A DNA stretch of 64,000 nucleotides from Hydractinia symbiolongicarpus (GCF_029227915.1 NC_079885.1:30817001-30881000), one strand, 5' to 3'. Shown: positions 24,655 through 37,007, counted from the first letter of the stretch. Translations and numbers: made by a program. The notes: generated from the letters alone by a model not told the origin.

Positions 24655-24858
24655 ATGAGACTTGTAGTTTTCAAAAATGTTTTCATTTTTGATGAGACGC
24701 TGAATAAAAGAAGTTTAATCGCCGGCAATCCAAAAACCTGCGATTTCCCGTAAATCCCGGGCTCAGCCCGTATAGTCAAAAGTATACAAAGAAAGTACCC
24801 AGGGTGTAAACTCATTTCCCGAACGATTTTTTAAATTATTATTTCACCACTAAAGCCC
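24655..24858 (+). repeat. Subfamily D monomer exemplar (204 bp)
   Basis: D carries GGCAATCCAAAAACCTGCG, one base longer than the A form, followed by TCCCGGGCTCAGCCCG and GGTGTAAACTC. The latter gives a 13 bp palindrome, CGGGCT and AGCCCG around one C, at 24,758-24,770. Copies occur at 4246, 10306, 11722, 13138, 14554, 15768, 19408, 22641, 25260, 26875, 28490, 29100, 32140, 46328, 51370, 53384, 56768 and 58155. The 5' copies (before about 23 kb) read CAGCCCATATAG; later copies read CAGCCCGTATAG. A sister form D', with GACTTGAAGTTTTTAAAAATG and AATAAAAAAAG, occurs at 15564, 18798, 22031, 24253, 26473, 28088, 30319 and 31738. Confidence 0.92.
24758..24770. other. 13 bp GC palindrome specific to D monomers (reference position)
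   Basis: CGGGCT and AGCCCG flank a single C. The other subfamilies read CGGACTCGGCCCG here, so the palindrome arises from two substitutions. D copies before about 23 kb end in AGCCCATATAG, which shortens it by one pair. It occurs once per D monomer. Confidence 0.8.
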
Positions 24859-25061
24859 ATGAGACTTGTAGTTTTTAAAAATGTTTTCATTTTTGGTGAG
24901 ACGCTGAATAAACGAAGTTTAATCGCCGACAAACGAAAACCCGCCATTTCCCGTAAACCCCGGACTCGGCCCATATAGTCAAAAGTATACAAAGAAAGTA
25001 CCCAGGGAGTAAACTCATTTTCCGAACAATTTTTTAAATTATTTTTTCACCACTACAAGGC

Positions 25062-25259
25062 ATGAGACTTGTAGTTTTTAAAAATGTTTTCATTTTTGAT
25101 GAGACGCTGAATAAAAGAAGTTTAATCGCCCTCAAACGAAAACCCGCGACTTCCCGTAAATCCCGGACTCGGCCCGTATAGTCAAAAGTATACAAAGAGT
25201 AAGGGAGTAAACTCATTTCCCCAACGATTTTTTAAATTATTTTTTCACCACTAAAACGC
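25062..25259 (+). repeat. Subfamily B+ monomer exemplar (198 bp)
   Basis: B+ has the B-type shortened GAGTAAGGGAG segment and CCCTCAAACG but keeps CGGACTCGG, giving 198 bp. Many copies open with a preceding AAAGCCC and TTTTTAAAAATG, and many end in TTTCCCCAACG. It occurs at 24457, 25062, 26677, 28292, 31942, 32548, 32949, 33553, 46130, 51172, 53186 and 58359, nearly always next to a D monomer. A subset (33955, 34560, 37618, 39146, 54771, 55553, 58359, 58761) reads CGCGAATTCCC, creating a GAATTC site. B+ is absent before about 24.4 kb, so it marks the right two thirds of the window. Confidence 0.9.
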
Positions 25260-25869
25260 ATGAGACTTGTAGTTTTCAAAAATGTTTTCATTTTTGATGA
25301 GACGCTGAATAAAAGAAGTTTAATCGCCGGCAATCCAAAAACCTGCGATTTCCCGTAAATCCCGGGCTCAGCCCGTATAGTCAAAAGTATACAAAGAAAG
25401 TACCCAGGGTGTAAACTCATTTCCCGAACGATTTTTTAAATTATTATTTCACCACTAAAGCCCATGAGACTTGTAGTTTTTAAAAATGTTTTCATTTTTG
25501 GTGAGACGCTGAATAAACGAAGTTTAATCGCCGACAAACGAAAACCCGCCATTTCCCGTAAACCCCGGACTCGGCCCATATAGTCAAAAGTATACAAAGA
25601 AAGTACCCAGGGAGTAAACTCATTTTCCGAACAATTTTTTAAATTATTTTTTCACCACTACAAGGCATGAGACTTGTAGTTTTCAAAAATGTTTTCATTT
25701 TTGATGAGACGCTGAGTAAAAGAAGTTTAATCGCCGGCAAACGAAAACCCGCCATTTCCCGTAAACCCCGGACTCGGCCCGTATAGTCAAAAGTATACAA
25801 AGAAAGTACCCAGGGAGTAAACTGATTTTCCGAACAATTTTTTAAATTATTTTTTCACCACTACAAGGC

Positions 25870-28800
25870 ATGAGACTTGTAGTTTTTAAAAATGTTTTCA
25901 TTTTCGATGAGACGCTGAATAAAAGAAGTTTAATCGCCCTCAAACGAAAACCCGCGATTTCCCGTAAATCCCGGCTCGGCCCGTATAATCAAAAGTATAC
26001 AAAGAGTAACGGAGTAAACTCATTTCCCGAACGATTTTTTAAATTATTTTTTCACCACTAAAACGCACGAGACTTGTAGTTTTCAAAAATGTTTTCATTT
26101 TTGATGAGACGCTGAATAAACGAAGTTTAATCGCGGGCAAACGAAAACCCGCCATTTCCCGTAAACCCCGGACTCGGCCCGTATAGTCAAAAGTATACAA
26201 AGAAAGTACCCATGGAGTAAACTCATTTTCCGAACGATTTTTTAAATTATTTTTTCACCACTACAACGCATGAGACTTGTAGTTTTCAAAAATGTTTTCA
26301 TTTTTGATGAGACGCTTAATGAAAGAGGTTTAATCGCCGGCAAACGAAATCCCGCGATTTCCCGTAAACCCCGGACTCGGCCCGTACAGTCAAAAGAATA
26401 CAAAGAAAGTATCCAGGGAGTAAACTCATTTTCCGAACGATTTTTTAAATTATTTTTTCACCACTACAACGCATGAGACTTGAAGTTTTTAAAAATGTTT
26501 TCATTTTTGATGAGACGCTGAATAAAAAAAGTTTAATCGCCGGCAATCCAAAAACCTGCGATTTCCCGTAAATCCCGGGCTCAGCCCGTATAGTCAAAAG
26601 TATACAAAGAAAGTACCCAGGGTGTAAACTCATTTCCCGAACGATTTTTTAAATTATTATTTCACCACTAAAGCCCATGAGACTTGTAGTTCTTAAAAAT
26701 GTTTTCATTTTTGATGAGACGCTGAATAAAAGAAGTTTAATCGCCCTCAAACGAAAACCCGCGACTTCCCGTAAATCCCGGACTCGGCCCGTATAGTCAA
26801 AAGTATACAAAGAGTAAGGGAGTAAACTCATTTCCCCAACGATTTTTTAAATTATTTTTTCACCACTAAAACGCATGAGACTTGTAGTTTTCAAAAATGT
26901 TTTCATTTTTGATGAGACGCTGAATAAAAGAAGTTTAATCGCCGGCAATCCAAAAACCTGCGATTTCCCGTAAATCCCGGGCTCAGCCCGTATAGTCAAA
27001 AGTATACAAAGAAAGTACCCAGGGTGTAAACTCATTTCCCGAACGATTTTTTAAATTATTATTTCACCACTAAAGCCCATGAGACTTGTAGTTTTTAAAA
27101 ATGTTTTCATTTTTGGTGAGACGCTGAATAAACGAAGTTTAATCGCCGACAAACGAAAACCCGCCATTTCCCGTAAACCCCGGACTCGGCCCATATAGTC
27201 AAAAGTATACAAAGAAAGTACCCAGGGAGTAAACTCATTTTCCGAACAATTTTTTAAATTATTTTTTCACCACTACAAGGCATGAGACTTGTAGTTTTCA
27301 AAAATGTTTTCATTTTTGATGAGACGCTGAGTAAAAGAAGTTTAATCGCCGGCAAACGAAAACCCGCCATTTCCCGTAAACCCCGGACTCGGCCCGTATA
27401 GTCAAAAGTATACAAAGAATGTACCCAGGGAGTAAACTCATTTTCCGAACGATTTTTTAAATTATTTTTTCACCACTACAACGCATGAGACTTGTAGTTT
27501 TCAAAAATGTTTTCATTTTCGATGAGACGCTGAATAAAAGAAGTTTAATCGCCCTCAAACGAAAACCCGCGATTTCCCGTAAATCCCGGCTCGGCCCGTA
27601 TAATCAAAAGTATACAAAGAGTAACGGAGTAAACTCATTTCCCGAACGATTTTTTAAATTATTTTTTCACCACTAAAACGCACGAGACTTGTAGTTTTCA
27701 AAAATGTTTTCATTTTTGATGAGACGCTGAATAAACGAAGTTTAATCGCGGGCAAACGAAAACCCGCCATTTCCCGTAAACCCCGGACTCGGCCCGTATA
27801 GTCAAAAGTATACAAAGAAAGTACCCATGGAGTAAACTCATTTTCCGAACGATTTTTTAAATTATTTTTTCACCACTACAACGCATGAGACTTGTAGTTT
27901 TCAAAAATGTTTTCATTTTTGATGAGACGCTTAATGAAAGAGGTTTAATCGCCGGCAAACGAAATCCCGCGATTTCCCGTAAACCCCGGACTCGGCCCGT
28001 ACAGTCAAAAGAATACAAAGAAAGTATCCAGGGAGTAAACTCATTTTCCGAACGATTTTTTAAATTATTTTTTCACCACTACAACGCATGAGACTTGAAG
28101 TTTTTAAAAATGTTTTCATTTTTGATGAGACGCTGAATAAAAAAAGTTTAATCGCCGGCAATCCAAAAACCTGCGATTTCCCGTAAATCCCGGGCTCAGC
28201 CCGTATAGTCAAAAGTATACAAAGAAAGTACCCAGGGTGTAAACTCATTTCCCGAACGATTTTTTAAATTATTATTTCACCACTAAAGCCCATGAGACTT
28301 GTAGTTCTTAAAAATGTTTTCATTTTTGATGAGACGCTGAATAAAAGAAGTTTAATCGCCCTCAAACGAAAACCCGCGACTTCCCGTAAATCCCGGACTC
28401 GGCCCGTATAGTCAAAAGTATACAAAGAGTAAGGGAGTAAACTCATTTCCCCAACGATTTTTTAAATTATTTTTTCACCACTAAAACGCATGAGACTTGT
28501 AGTTTTCAAAAATGTTTTCATTTTTGATGAGACGCTGAATAAAAGAAGTTTAATCGCCGGCAATCCAAAAACCTGCGATTTCCCGTAAATCCCGGGCTCA
28601 GCCCGTATAGTCAAAAGTATACAAAGAAAGTACCCAGGGTGTAAACTCATTTCCCGAACGATTTTTTAAATTATTATTTCACCACTAAAGCCCATGAGAC
28701 TTGTAGTTTTTAAAAATGTTTTCATTTTTGGTGAGACGCTGAATAAACGAAGTTTAATCGCCGACAAACGAAAACCCGCCATTTCCCGTAAACCCCGGAC

Positions 28801-29099
28801 TAGGCCCATATAGTCAAAAGTATACAAAGAAAGTACCCAGGGAGTAAACTCATTTTCCGAACAATTTTTTAAATTATTTTTTCACCACTACAACGCATGA
28901 GACTTGTAGTTTTCAAAAATGTTTTCATTTTTGATGAGACGCTGAGTAAAAGAAGTTTAATCGCCGGCAAACGAAAACCCGCCATTTCTCGTAAACCCGG
29001 GACTCGGCCCGTATAGTCAAAAGTATACAAAGAATGTACCCAGGGAGTAAACTCATTTTCCGAACGATTTTTTAAATTATTTTTTCACCACTAAAACGC
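25870..29099 (+). repeat. 8-monomer HOR, 1,615 bp (B-G-C-D'-B+-D-G-A'), two copies
   Basis: The unit (197+203+203+204+198+204+203+203 bp) occupies 25870-27484 and 27485-29099. Shared private variants include TTTTCGATGAG in B, GTAACGGAG in B, GTTCTTAAAAATG in B+ and GGTGAGACG in G. Differences are few: GACTAGGCCC at 28,800, TTTCTCGTAAACCCGGG near 28,986 and the start of the first B. The last three monomers (D-G-A', 610 bp) are repeated again at 29100-29709, carrying the same TAGGCCC and TTTCTCG changes, so this extension is younger than the 8-mer duplication. Confidence 0.9.
26270..26472 (+). repeat. Subfamily C monomer exemplar (203 bp)
   Basis: C is diagnosed by TTAATGAAAGAGG in place of TGAATAAAAGAAG (so it lacks AATAAA), by CGAAATCCCGCG, and by GTACAGTCAAAAGAATAC with AAGTATCCAGG. 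The GTATA/TATAC dyad is therefore broken in C. Copies recur at 2425, 8485, 15158, 17381, 18391, 21624, 27885, 30726, 34357, 34962, 44518, 45927, 49560, 50969, 51574, 52983 and 59569. From about 34.3 kb on, many copies read GTACAATC. A side branch, called C' here, reads CTAAATGAAAGAGG with CAAAATTG (32746, 33147, 53990, part of 46934). Some 5' copies (2020, 8080, 42299) have the C left half and GAGTCGG with an A-like right half. Confidence 0.92.
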
Positions 29100-29709
29100 A
29101 TGAGACTTGTAGTTTTCAAAAATGTTTTCATTTTTGATGAGACGCTGAATAAAAGAAGTTTAATCGCCGGCAATCCAAAAACCTGCGATTTCCCGTAAAT
29201 CCCGGGCTCAGCCCGTATAGTCAAAAGTATACAAAGAAAGTACCCAGGGTGTAAACTCATTTCCCGAACGATTTTTTAAATTATTATTTCACCACTAAAG
29301 CCCATGAGACTTGTAGTTTTTAAAAATGTTTTCATTTTTGGTGAGACGCTGAATAAACGAAGTTTAATCGCCGACAAACGAAAACCCGCCATTTCCCGTA
29401 AACCCCGGACTAGGCCCATATAGTCAAAAGTATACAAAGAAAGTACCCAGGGAGTAAACTCATTTTCCGAACAATTTTTTAAATTATTTTTTCACCACTG
29501 CAAGGCATGAGACTTGTAGTTTTCAAAAATGTTTTCATTTTTGATGAGACGCTGAGTAAAAGAAGTTTAATCGCCGGCAAACGAAAACCCGCCATTTCTC
29601 GTAAACCCGGGACTCGGCCCGTATAGTCAAAAGTATACAAAGAATGTACCCAGGGAGTAAACTCATTTTCCGAACGATTTTTTAAATTATTTTTTCACCA
29701 CTACAACGC
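29100..29709 (+). repeat. Tandem duplicate of 28490-29099 (D-G-A', 610 bp)
   Basis: This triplet repeats the end of the preceding 8-mer at an offset of 610 bp and shares its private changes GACTAGGCCC (29,410) and TTTCTCGTAAACCCGGG (29,596). The small difference AACGCATGAG versus GCAAGGCATGAG is at the A' start (28,897 and 29,507). Confidence 0.88.
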
Positions 29710-32700
29710 ATGAGACTTGTAGTTTTCAAAAATGTTTTCATTTTTGATGAGACGCTGAATAAACGAAGTTTAATCGCCCTCAAACGAAAACCCGCCATTT
29801 CCCGTAAACCCCGGACTCGGCCCGTATAGTCAAAAGTATACAAAGAAAGTACCCATGGAGTAAACTCATTTTCCGAACGATTTTTTAAATTATTTTTTCA
29901 CCACTACAACGCATGAGACTTGTAGTTTTCAAAAATGTTCTCATTTTTGAGGAGACGCTTAATGAAAGAGGTTTAATCGCCGGCAAACGAAATCCCGCGA
30001 TTTCCCGTAAACCCCGGACTTGGCCCGTACAGTCAAAAGAATACAAAGAAAGTATCCAGGGAGTAAACTCATTTTCCGAACGATTTTTTAAATTATTTTT
30101 TTACCACTACAACGCATGAGACTTGTAGTTTTCAAAAATATTTTCATTTTTGATGAGACGCTGAATAAAAGAAGTTTAATCGCCGGCAAACGAAAACCCG
30201 CCATTTCCCGTAAACCCCGGACTCGGCCCGTATAGTCAAAAGTATACAAAGAAAGTACCCAGGGAGTAAACTCATTTTCCGGACGATTTTTTAAATTATT
30301 TTTTCACCACTACAACGCATGAGACTTGAAGTTTTTAAAAATGTTTTCATTTTTGATGAGACGCTGAATAAAAAAAGTTTAATCGCCGGCAATCCATAAA
30401 CCTGCGATTTCCCGTAAATCCCGGGCTCAGCCCGTATAGTCAAAAGTATACAAAGAAAGTACCCAGGGTGTAAACTCATTTCCGGAACGATTTTTTAAAT
30501 TATTATTTCACCACTAAAGCCCATGAGACCTGTAGTTTTTAAAAATGTTTTCATTTTTGATAAGACGCTGAATAAACGAAGTTTAATCGCGGGCAAACGA
30601 AAACCCGCCATTTCCCGTAAACCCCGGACTCGGCCCGTATAGTCAAAAGTATACAAAGAAAGTACCCATGGAGTAAACTCATTTTCCGAACGATTTTTTA
30701 AATTATTTTTTCACCACTACAACGCATGAGACTTGTAGTTTTCAAAAATGTTTTCATTTTTGATGAGACGCTTAATGAAAGAGGTTTAATCGCCGGCAAA
30801 CGAAATCCCGCGATTTCCCGTAAACCCCGGACTCGGCCCGTACAGTCAAAAGAATACAAAGAAAGTATCCAGGGAGTAAACTCATTTTCCGAACGATTTT
30901 TTAAATTATTTTTTCACCACTACAACGCATGAGACTTGTAGTTTTCAAAAATATTTTCATTTTTGATGAGACGCTGAATAAAAGAAGTTTAATCGCCGGC
31001 AAACGAAAACCCGCGACTTCCCGTAAATCCCGGACTCGGCCCGTATAGTCAAAAGTATACAAAGACTAAGGGAGTAAACTCATTTCCCTAACGATTTTTT
31101 AAATTATTTTTTCACCACTAAAACGCATGAGACTTGTAGTTTTCAAAAATGTTTTCATTTTTGATGAGACGCTGAATAAAAAAAGTTTAATCGCCGGCAA
31201 TCCAAAAACCTGCGATTTCCCGTAAATCCCGGGCTCAGCCCGTATAGTCAAAAGTATACAAAGAAAGTACCCAGGGTGTAAACCCATTTCCCGAACGATT
31301 TTTTAAATTATTATTTCACCACTAAAGCCCGTGAGACTTGTAGTTTTTAAAAATGTTTTCATTTTTGGTGAGACGCTGAATAAAAGAAGTTTAATCGCCG
31401 GCAATCTAAAAACCTGCGATTTCCCGTAAACCCCGGACTCGGCCCGTACAGTCAAAAGAATACAAAGAAAGTATCCAGGGAGTAAACTCATTTTCCGAAC
31501 GATTTTTTAAATTATTTTTTCACCACTACAACGCATGAGACTTGTGGTTTTCAAAAATATTTTCATTTTTGATGAGACGCTGAATAAAAGAAGTTTAATC
31601 GCCGGCAAACGAAAACCCGCCATTTCCCGTAAACCCCGGACTCGGCCCGTATAGTCAAAAGTATACAAAGAAAGTACCCAGGGAGTAAACTCATTTTCCG
31701 GACGATTTTTTAAATTATTTTTTCACCACTACAACGCATGAGACTTGAAGTTTTTAAAAATGTTTTCATTTTTGATGAGACGCTGAATAAAAAAAGTTTA
31801 ATCGCCGGCAATCCAAAAACCTGCGATTTCCCGTAAATCCCGGGCTCAGCCCGTATAGTCAAAAGTATACAAAGAAAGTACCCAGGGTGTAAACTCATTT
31901 CCCGAACGATTTTTTAAATTATTATTTCACCACTAAAGCCCATGAGACTTGTAGTTTTTAAAAATGTTTTCATTTTTGATGAGACGCTGAATAAAAGAAG
32001 TTTAATCGCCCTCAAACGAAAACCCGCGACTTCTCGTAAATCCCGGACTCGGCCCGTATAGTCAAAAGTATACAAAGAGTAAGGGAGTAAACTCATTTCC
32101 CCAACGACTTTTTAAATTGGTTTTTCACCACTAAAACGCATGAGACTTGTAGTTTTCAAAAATGTTTTCATTTTTGATGAGACGCTGAATAAAAGAAGTT
32201 TAATCGCCGGCAATCCAAAAACCTGCGATTTCCCGTAAATCCCGGGCTCAGCCCGTATAGTCAAAAGTATACAAAGAAAGTACCCAGGGTGTAAACTCGT
32301 TTCCCGAACGATTTTTTAAATTATTATTTCACCACTAAAGCCCATGAGACTTGTAGTTTTTAAAAATGTTTTCATTTTTGGTGAGACGCTGAATAAAAGA
32401 AGTTTAATCGCCGGCAATCTAAAAACCTGCGATTTCCCGTAAATCCCGGGCTCAGCCCGTATAGTCAAAAGTATACAAAGAAAGTACCCAGAGTGTAAAG
32501 TCATTTCCCGAACGATTTTTTAAATTATTATTTCACCACTAAAGGCCATGAGACTTGTAGTTTTTAAAAATGTTTTCATTTTTGATGAGACGCTGAATAA
32601 AAGAAGTTTAATCGCCCTCAAACAAAAACCCGCGACTTCCCGTAAATCCCGGACTCGGCCCGTATAGTCAAAAGTATACAAAGAGTAAGGGAGTAAACTC

Positions 32701-33954
32701 ATTTCCCGAACGATTTTTTAAATTATTTTTTCACCACTAAAACGCACGAGACTTGTAGTTTTCAAAATTGTTTTCATTTTTGATGAGACGCTAAATGAAA
32801 GAGGTTTAATCGCCGGCAAACGAAATCCCGCGATTTCCCGTAAACCCCGGACTCGGCCCGTACAGTCAAAAGAATACAAAGCAAGTATGCAGGGAGTAAA
32901 CTCATTTTCCGAACGATTTTTTAAATTATTATTTCACCACTAAAGCCCATGAGACTTGTAGTTTTTAAAAATGTTTTCATTTTTGATGAGACGCTGAATA
33001 AAAGAAGTTTAATCGCCCTCAAACGAAAACCCGCGACTTCCCGTAAATCCCGGACTCGGCCCGTATAGTCAAAAGTATACAAAGAGTAAGGGAGTAAACT
33101 CATTTCCCGAACGATTTTTTAAATTATTTTTTCACCACTAAAACGCACGAGACTTGTAGTTTTCAAAATTGTTTTCATTTTTGATGAGACGCTAAATGAA
33201 AGAGGTTTAATCGCCGGCAAACAAAATCCCGCGATTTCCCGTAAACCCCGGACTCGGCCCGTACAGTCAAAAGAATACAAAGAAAGTATCCAGGGAGTAA
33301 ACTCATTTTGCGAACGATTTTTTAAATTATTATTTCACCACTACAACGCATGAGACTTGTAGTTTTCAAAAATATTTTCATTTTTGATGAGACGCTGAGT
33401 AAAAGAAGTTTAATCGCCGGCAAACGAAAACCCGCCCTTTCCCGTAAACCCCGGACTCGGCCCGTATAGTCAAAAGTATACAAAGAAAGTACCCAGGGAG
33501 TAAACTCATTTTCCGAACGATTTTTTAAATTATTTTTTCACCACTACAACGCATGAGACTTGTAGTTTTTAAAAATGTTTTCATTTTTGATGAGACGCTG
33601 AATAAAAGAAGTTTAATCGCCCTCAAACGAAATCCCGCGACTTCCCGTAAATCCCGGACTCGGCCCGTATAGTCAAAAGTATACAAAGAGTAAGGGAGTA
33701 AACTCATTTCCCCAACGATTTTTTAAATTATTTTTTCACCACTAAAACGCATGAGACTTGTAGTTTTCAAAAATGTTTTCATTTTTGATGAGACGCTGAA
33801 TAAAAGAAGTTTAATCGCCGGCAATCCAAAAACCTGCGATTTCCCGTAAATCCCGGGCTCAGCCCGTATAATCAAAAGTATACAAAGAAAGTACCCAGGG
33901 TGTAAACTCATTTCCCGAACGATTTTTTAAATTATTATTTCACCACTAAAGCCC
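29710..33954 (+). repeat. Mixed D/C/B+ domain with 1,419 bp and 401 bp periods
   Basis: This stretch has no single dominant unit. A (TATTTTC form), D', G, C, B+, D', D/C occupy 30116-31534 (1,419 bp), after which A and D' repeat at 31535 and 31738, including the shared TTTTCCGGACG end of A. Further on, B+ and C' alternate as a 401 bp dimer at 32548-32948 and 32949-33349. Oddities are GGAGACGC with TGTTCTC in the C at 29913, GTGAGACTTG opening 31331, GGTTTTTCACC at about 32,119 and GTATGCAGG near 32,885. The segment 32344-33146 is shared with 53588-54390. Confidence 0.85.
31331..31534 (+). repeat. Chimeric monomer, D left and C right
   Basis: The left half matches the D monomer at 32344 (GGTGAGACG, GGCAATCTAAAAACCTGCG). 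From CCCGTAAACCCC, at about 31,424, it matches C (GTACAGTCAAAAGAATAC, AAGTATCCAGGG). The crossover falls in the CpG-rich middle, in a tract identical between the two parents. It also opens with GTGAG rather than ATGAG. Confidence 0.82.
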
Positions 33955-35164
33955 ATGAGACTTGTAGTTTTTAAAAATGTTTTCATTTTTGGTGAGACGC
34001 TGAATAAAAGAAGTTTAATCGCCCTCAAACGAAGACCCGCGAATTCCCGTAAATCCCGGACTCGGCCCGTATAGTCAAAAGTATACAAAGAGTAAGGGAG
34101 TAAACTCATTTCCCGAACGATTTTTTAAATTATTTTTTCACCACTAAAACGCACGAGACTTGTAGTTTTCAAAAATGTTTTCATTTTTTGATGAGACGCT
34201 GAATAAACGAAGTTTAATCGCCGGCAAACGAAAACCCGCCATTTCCCGTATACCCCAGACTCGGCCCGTATAGTCAAAAGTATACAAAGAAAGTACCCAG
34301 GGAGTAAACTCATTTTCCGAACGATTTTTTAAATTATTTTTTCACCACTACAACGCATGAGACTTGTAGTTTTCAAAAATGTTTTCATTTTTGATGAGAC
34401 GCTTAATGAAAGAGGTTTATTCGCCGGCAAACGAAATCCCGCGATTTCCCGTAAACCCCGGACTCGGCCCGTACAATCAAAAGAATACAAAGAAAGTATC
34501 CAGGGAGTAAACTCATTTTCCGAACGATTTTTTAAATTATTTTTTCACCACTAAAGCCCATGAGACTTGTAGTTTTTAAAAATGTTTTCATTTTTGGTGA
34601 GACGCTGAATAAAAGAAGTTTAATCGCCCTCAAACGAAAACCCGCGAATTCCCGTAAATCCCGGACTCGGCCCGTATAGTCAAAAGTATACAAAGAGTAA
34701 GGGAGTAAACTCATTTCCCGAACGATTTTTTAAATCATTTTTTCACCACTAAAACGCACGAGACTTGTAGTTTTCAAAAATGTTTTCATTCTTTGATGAG
34801 ACGCTGAATAAACGAAGTTTAATCGCTGGCAAACGAAAACCCGCCATTTCCCGTATACCCCAGACTCGGCCCGTATAGTCAAAAGTATACAAAGAAAGTA
34901 CCCAGGGAGTAAACTCATTTTCCGAACGATTTTTTAAATTATTTTTTCACCACTACAACGCATGAGACTTGTAGTTTTCAAAAATGTTTTCATTTTTGAT
35001 GAGACGCTTAATGAAAGAGGTTTAATCGCCGGCAAACGAAATCCCGCGATTTCCCGTAAACCCCGGACTCGGCCCGTACAATCAAAAGAATACAAAGAAA
35101 GTATCCAGGGAGTAAACTCATTTTCCGAACGATTTTTTAAATTATTTTTTCACCACTACAACGC
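33955..35164 (+). repeat. 3-monomer HOR, 605 bp (B+-G-C), two copies
   Basis: B+ (198, CGAATTCCC form), G (204, with a lengthened T run) and C (203) occupy 33955-34559 and 34560-35164. Both G copies read CCCGTATACCCCAGAC, a change not seen elsewhere in the window, and both C copies read GTACAATC. Differences include CGAAGACCCGCG at 34,031, CATTCTTTGATG at 34,789 and AATCGCTGGC at 34,823. Confidence 0.9.
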
Positions 35165-36289
35165 ATGAGACTTGTAGTTTTCAAAAATGTTTTCATTTTT
35201 GATGAGACGCTGAAAAAAAGAAGTTTAATCGCCGGCAAACGAAAACCCGCCATTTCCCGTAAACCCCGGACTCGGCCCGTATAGTCAAAAGTATACAAAG
35301 AAAGTACCCTTGGAGTAAACTCATTTTCTGAACGATTTTTTAAATTATTTTTTCACCACTAAAACGCACGAGACTTGTAGTTTTCAAAAATGTTTTCATT
35401 TTTTGATGAGACGCTGAATAAACGAAGTTTAATCGCCGGCAAACGAAAACCCGCCATTTCCCGTAAACTCCGGACTCGGCCCGTATAGTCAAAAGTATAC
35501 AAAGAAAGTACCCAGGGAGTAAATTCATTTTCCGAACGATTTTTTAAATTATTTTTTCACCACTACAACGCATGAGACTTGTAGTTTTCAAAAATGTTTT
35601 CATTTTTGATGAGACGCTTAATGAAAGAGGTTTAATCGCCGGCAAACGAAATCCCGCGTTTTCCCGTAAACCCCGGACTCGGCCCGTACAATCAAAAGAA
35701 TACAAAAAAAGTATCCAGGGAGTAAACTCATTTTCCAAACGACTTTTTAAATTATTTTTTCACCACTACAACGCATGAGACTTGTAGTTTTCAAAAATGT
35801 TTTCATTTTTGATGAGACGCTGAATAAAAGAAGTTTAATCGCCGGCAAACGAAAACCCGCCATTTCCCGTAAACCCCGGACTCGGCCCGTATAGTCAAAA
35901 GTATACAAAGAAAGTACCCAGGGAGTAAACTCATTTTCCGAACGATTTTTTAAATTATTATTTCACCACTAAAGCCCATGAGACTTGTAGTTTTTAAAAA
36001 TGTTTTCATTTTTGATGAGACGCTGAATAAAAGAAGTTTAATCGCCCTCAAATGAAAACCCGCGACTTCCCGTAAATCTACAACGCATGACACTTGTGGT
36101 TTTTAAAAATGTTTTTATTTTTGATGAGACGCTGAATAAAAGAAGTTTAATCGCCGGCAAACGAAAACCCGCGATTTCCCGTAAATCCCGGACTCGGCCC
36201 GTATAGTCAAAAGTATACAAAGAAAGTACCCAGGGAGTAAACTCATTTTGCGAACGATTTTTTAAATTATTTTTTCACCACTAAAATGC
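34962..36289 (+). repeat. Block C-A-G-C-A-T-J, left copy (offset 4,791 bp)
   Basis: Seven monomers, including the truncated monomer T (35978) and the J (36087), recur at 39753-41080. Shared markers are GCTGAAAAAAAGAAG in the A (35165, 39956), GTAAATTCATTTTCCG before the C (35520, 40311) and TTTTCCAAACGACTTTTTAAATT at the C end (near 35,736 and 40,527). The two copies flank the 1,528 bp HOR, suggesting that the HOR was inserted or amplified inside an older tandem arrangement. Confidence 0.87.
35978..36086 (+). repeat. Truncated monomer T, copy 1 (109 bp)
   Basis: The monomer opens like B+ (preceding AAAGCCC, TTTTTAAAAATG, CCCTCAAA, CGACTTCCCG) and stops at GTAAATC, where it jumps to TACAACGC, the last bases of a full monomer. 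About 90 bp are missing, namely the CGGACTCGG motif, the central dyad and both T6 runs. The next copy is always J. Exactly the same junction occurs in three more copies (36900, 38428, 40769), so a single deletion was later spread by block duplication. Confidence 0.93.
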
Positions 36290-36899
36290 ATGAGACTTGT
36301 AGTTTTCAAAAATATTTTCATTTTTGATGAGACGCTGAATAAAAGAAGTTTAATCGCCGGCAAACGAAAACCCGCCCTTTCCCGTAAACCCCGGACTCGG
36401 CCCGTATAGTCAAAAGTATACAAAGAAAGTACCCAGGGAGTAAACTCATTTTCCGAACGATTTTTTAAATTATTTTTTCACCACTACAACGCATGAGACT
36501 TGAAGTTTTTAAAAATGTTTTCATTTTTGATGAGACGCTGAATAAAAGAAGTTTAATCGCCGGCAATCCAAAAACCTGCGATTTCCCGTAAATCCCGGGC
36601 TCTGCCCGTATAGTCAAAAGTATACAAAGAAAGTACCCAGGGTATAAACTCATTTCCCAAACGATTTTTTAAATTATTATTTCACCACTAAAGCCCATGA
36701 GACTTGTAGTTTTCAAAAATGTTTTCATTTTTGATGAGACGCTGAATAAAAGAAGTTTAATCGCCGGCAAACGAAAACCCGCCATTTCCCGTAAACCCCG
36801 GACTCGGCCCGTATAGTCAAAAGTATACAAAGAAAGTACCCAGGGAGTAAACTCATTTTCCGAACGATTTTTTAAATTATTATTTCACCACTAGAGCCC

Positions 36900-37007
36900 A
36901 TGAGATTTTAGTTTTTAAAAATGTTTTCATTTTTGATGAGACGCTGAATAAAAGAAGTTTAATCGCCCTCAAACGAAAACCCGCGACTTCCCGTAAATCT
37001 ACAACGC
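36900..37007 (+). repeat. Truncated monomer T, copy 2 (108 bp)
   Basis: It has the same GTAAATC-TACAACGC junction as 35978. In addition it has lost one base near its start (ATGAGATTTTAG for ATGAGACTTGTAG) and follows CTAGAGCCC. These extra changes are shared with the copy at 38428 and not with 35978 or 40769. Confidence 0.93.

Larger units (their letters stand above)
24457..25666 (+). repeat. 3-monomer HOR, 605 bp (B+-D-G), two copies
   Basis: B+ (198), D (204) and the GGTGAG form of G (203) occupy 24457-25061 and again 25062-25666. The two copies look nearly identical to me. The same triplet is part of each 1,615 bp unit that follows, so it is probably an early or partial amplification of that unit. 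This is the first appearance of B+ in the window. Confidence 0.9.
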
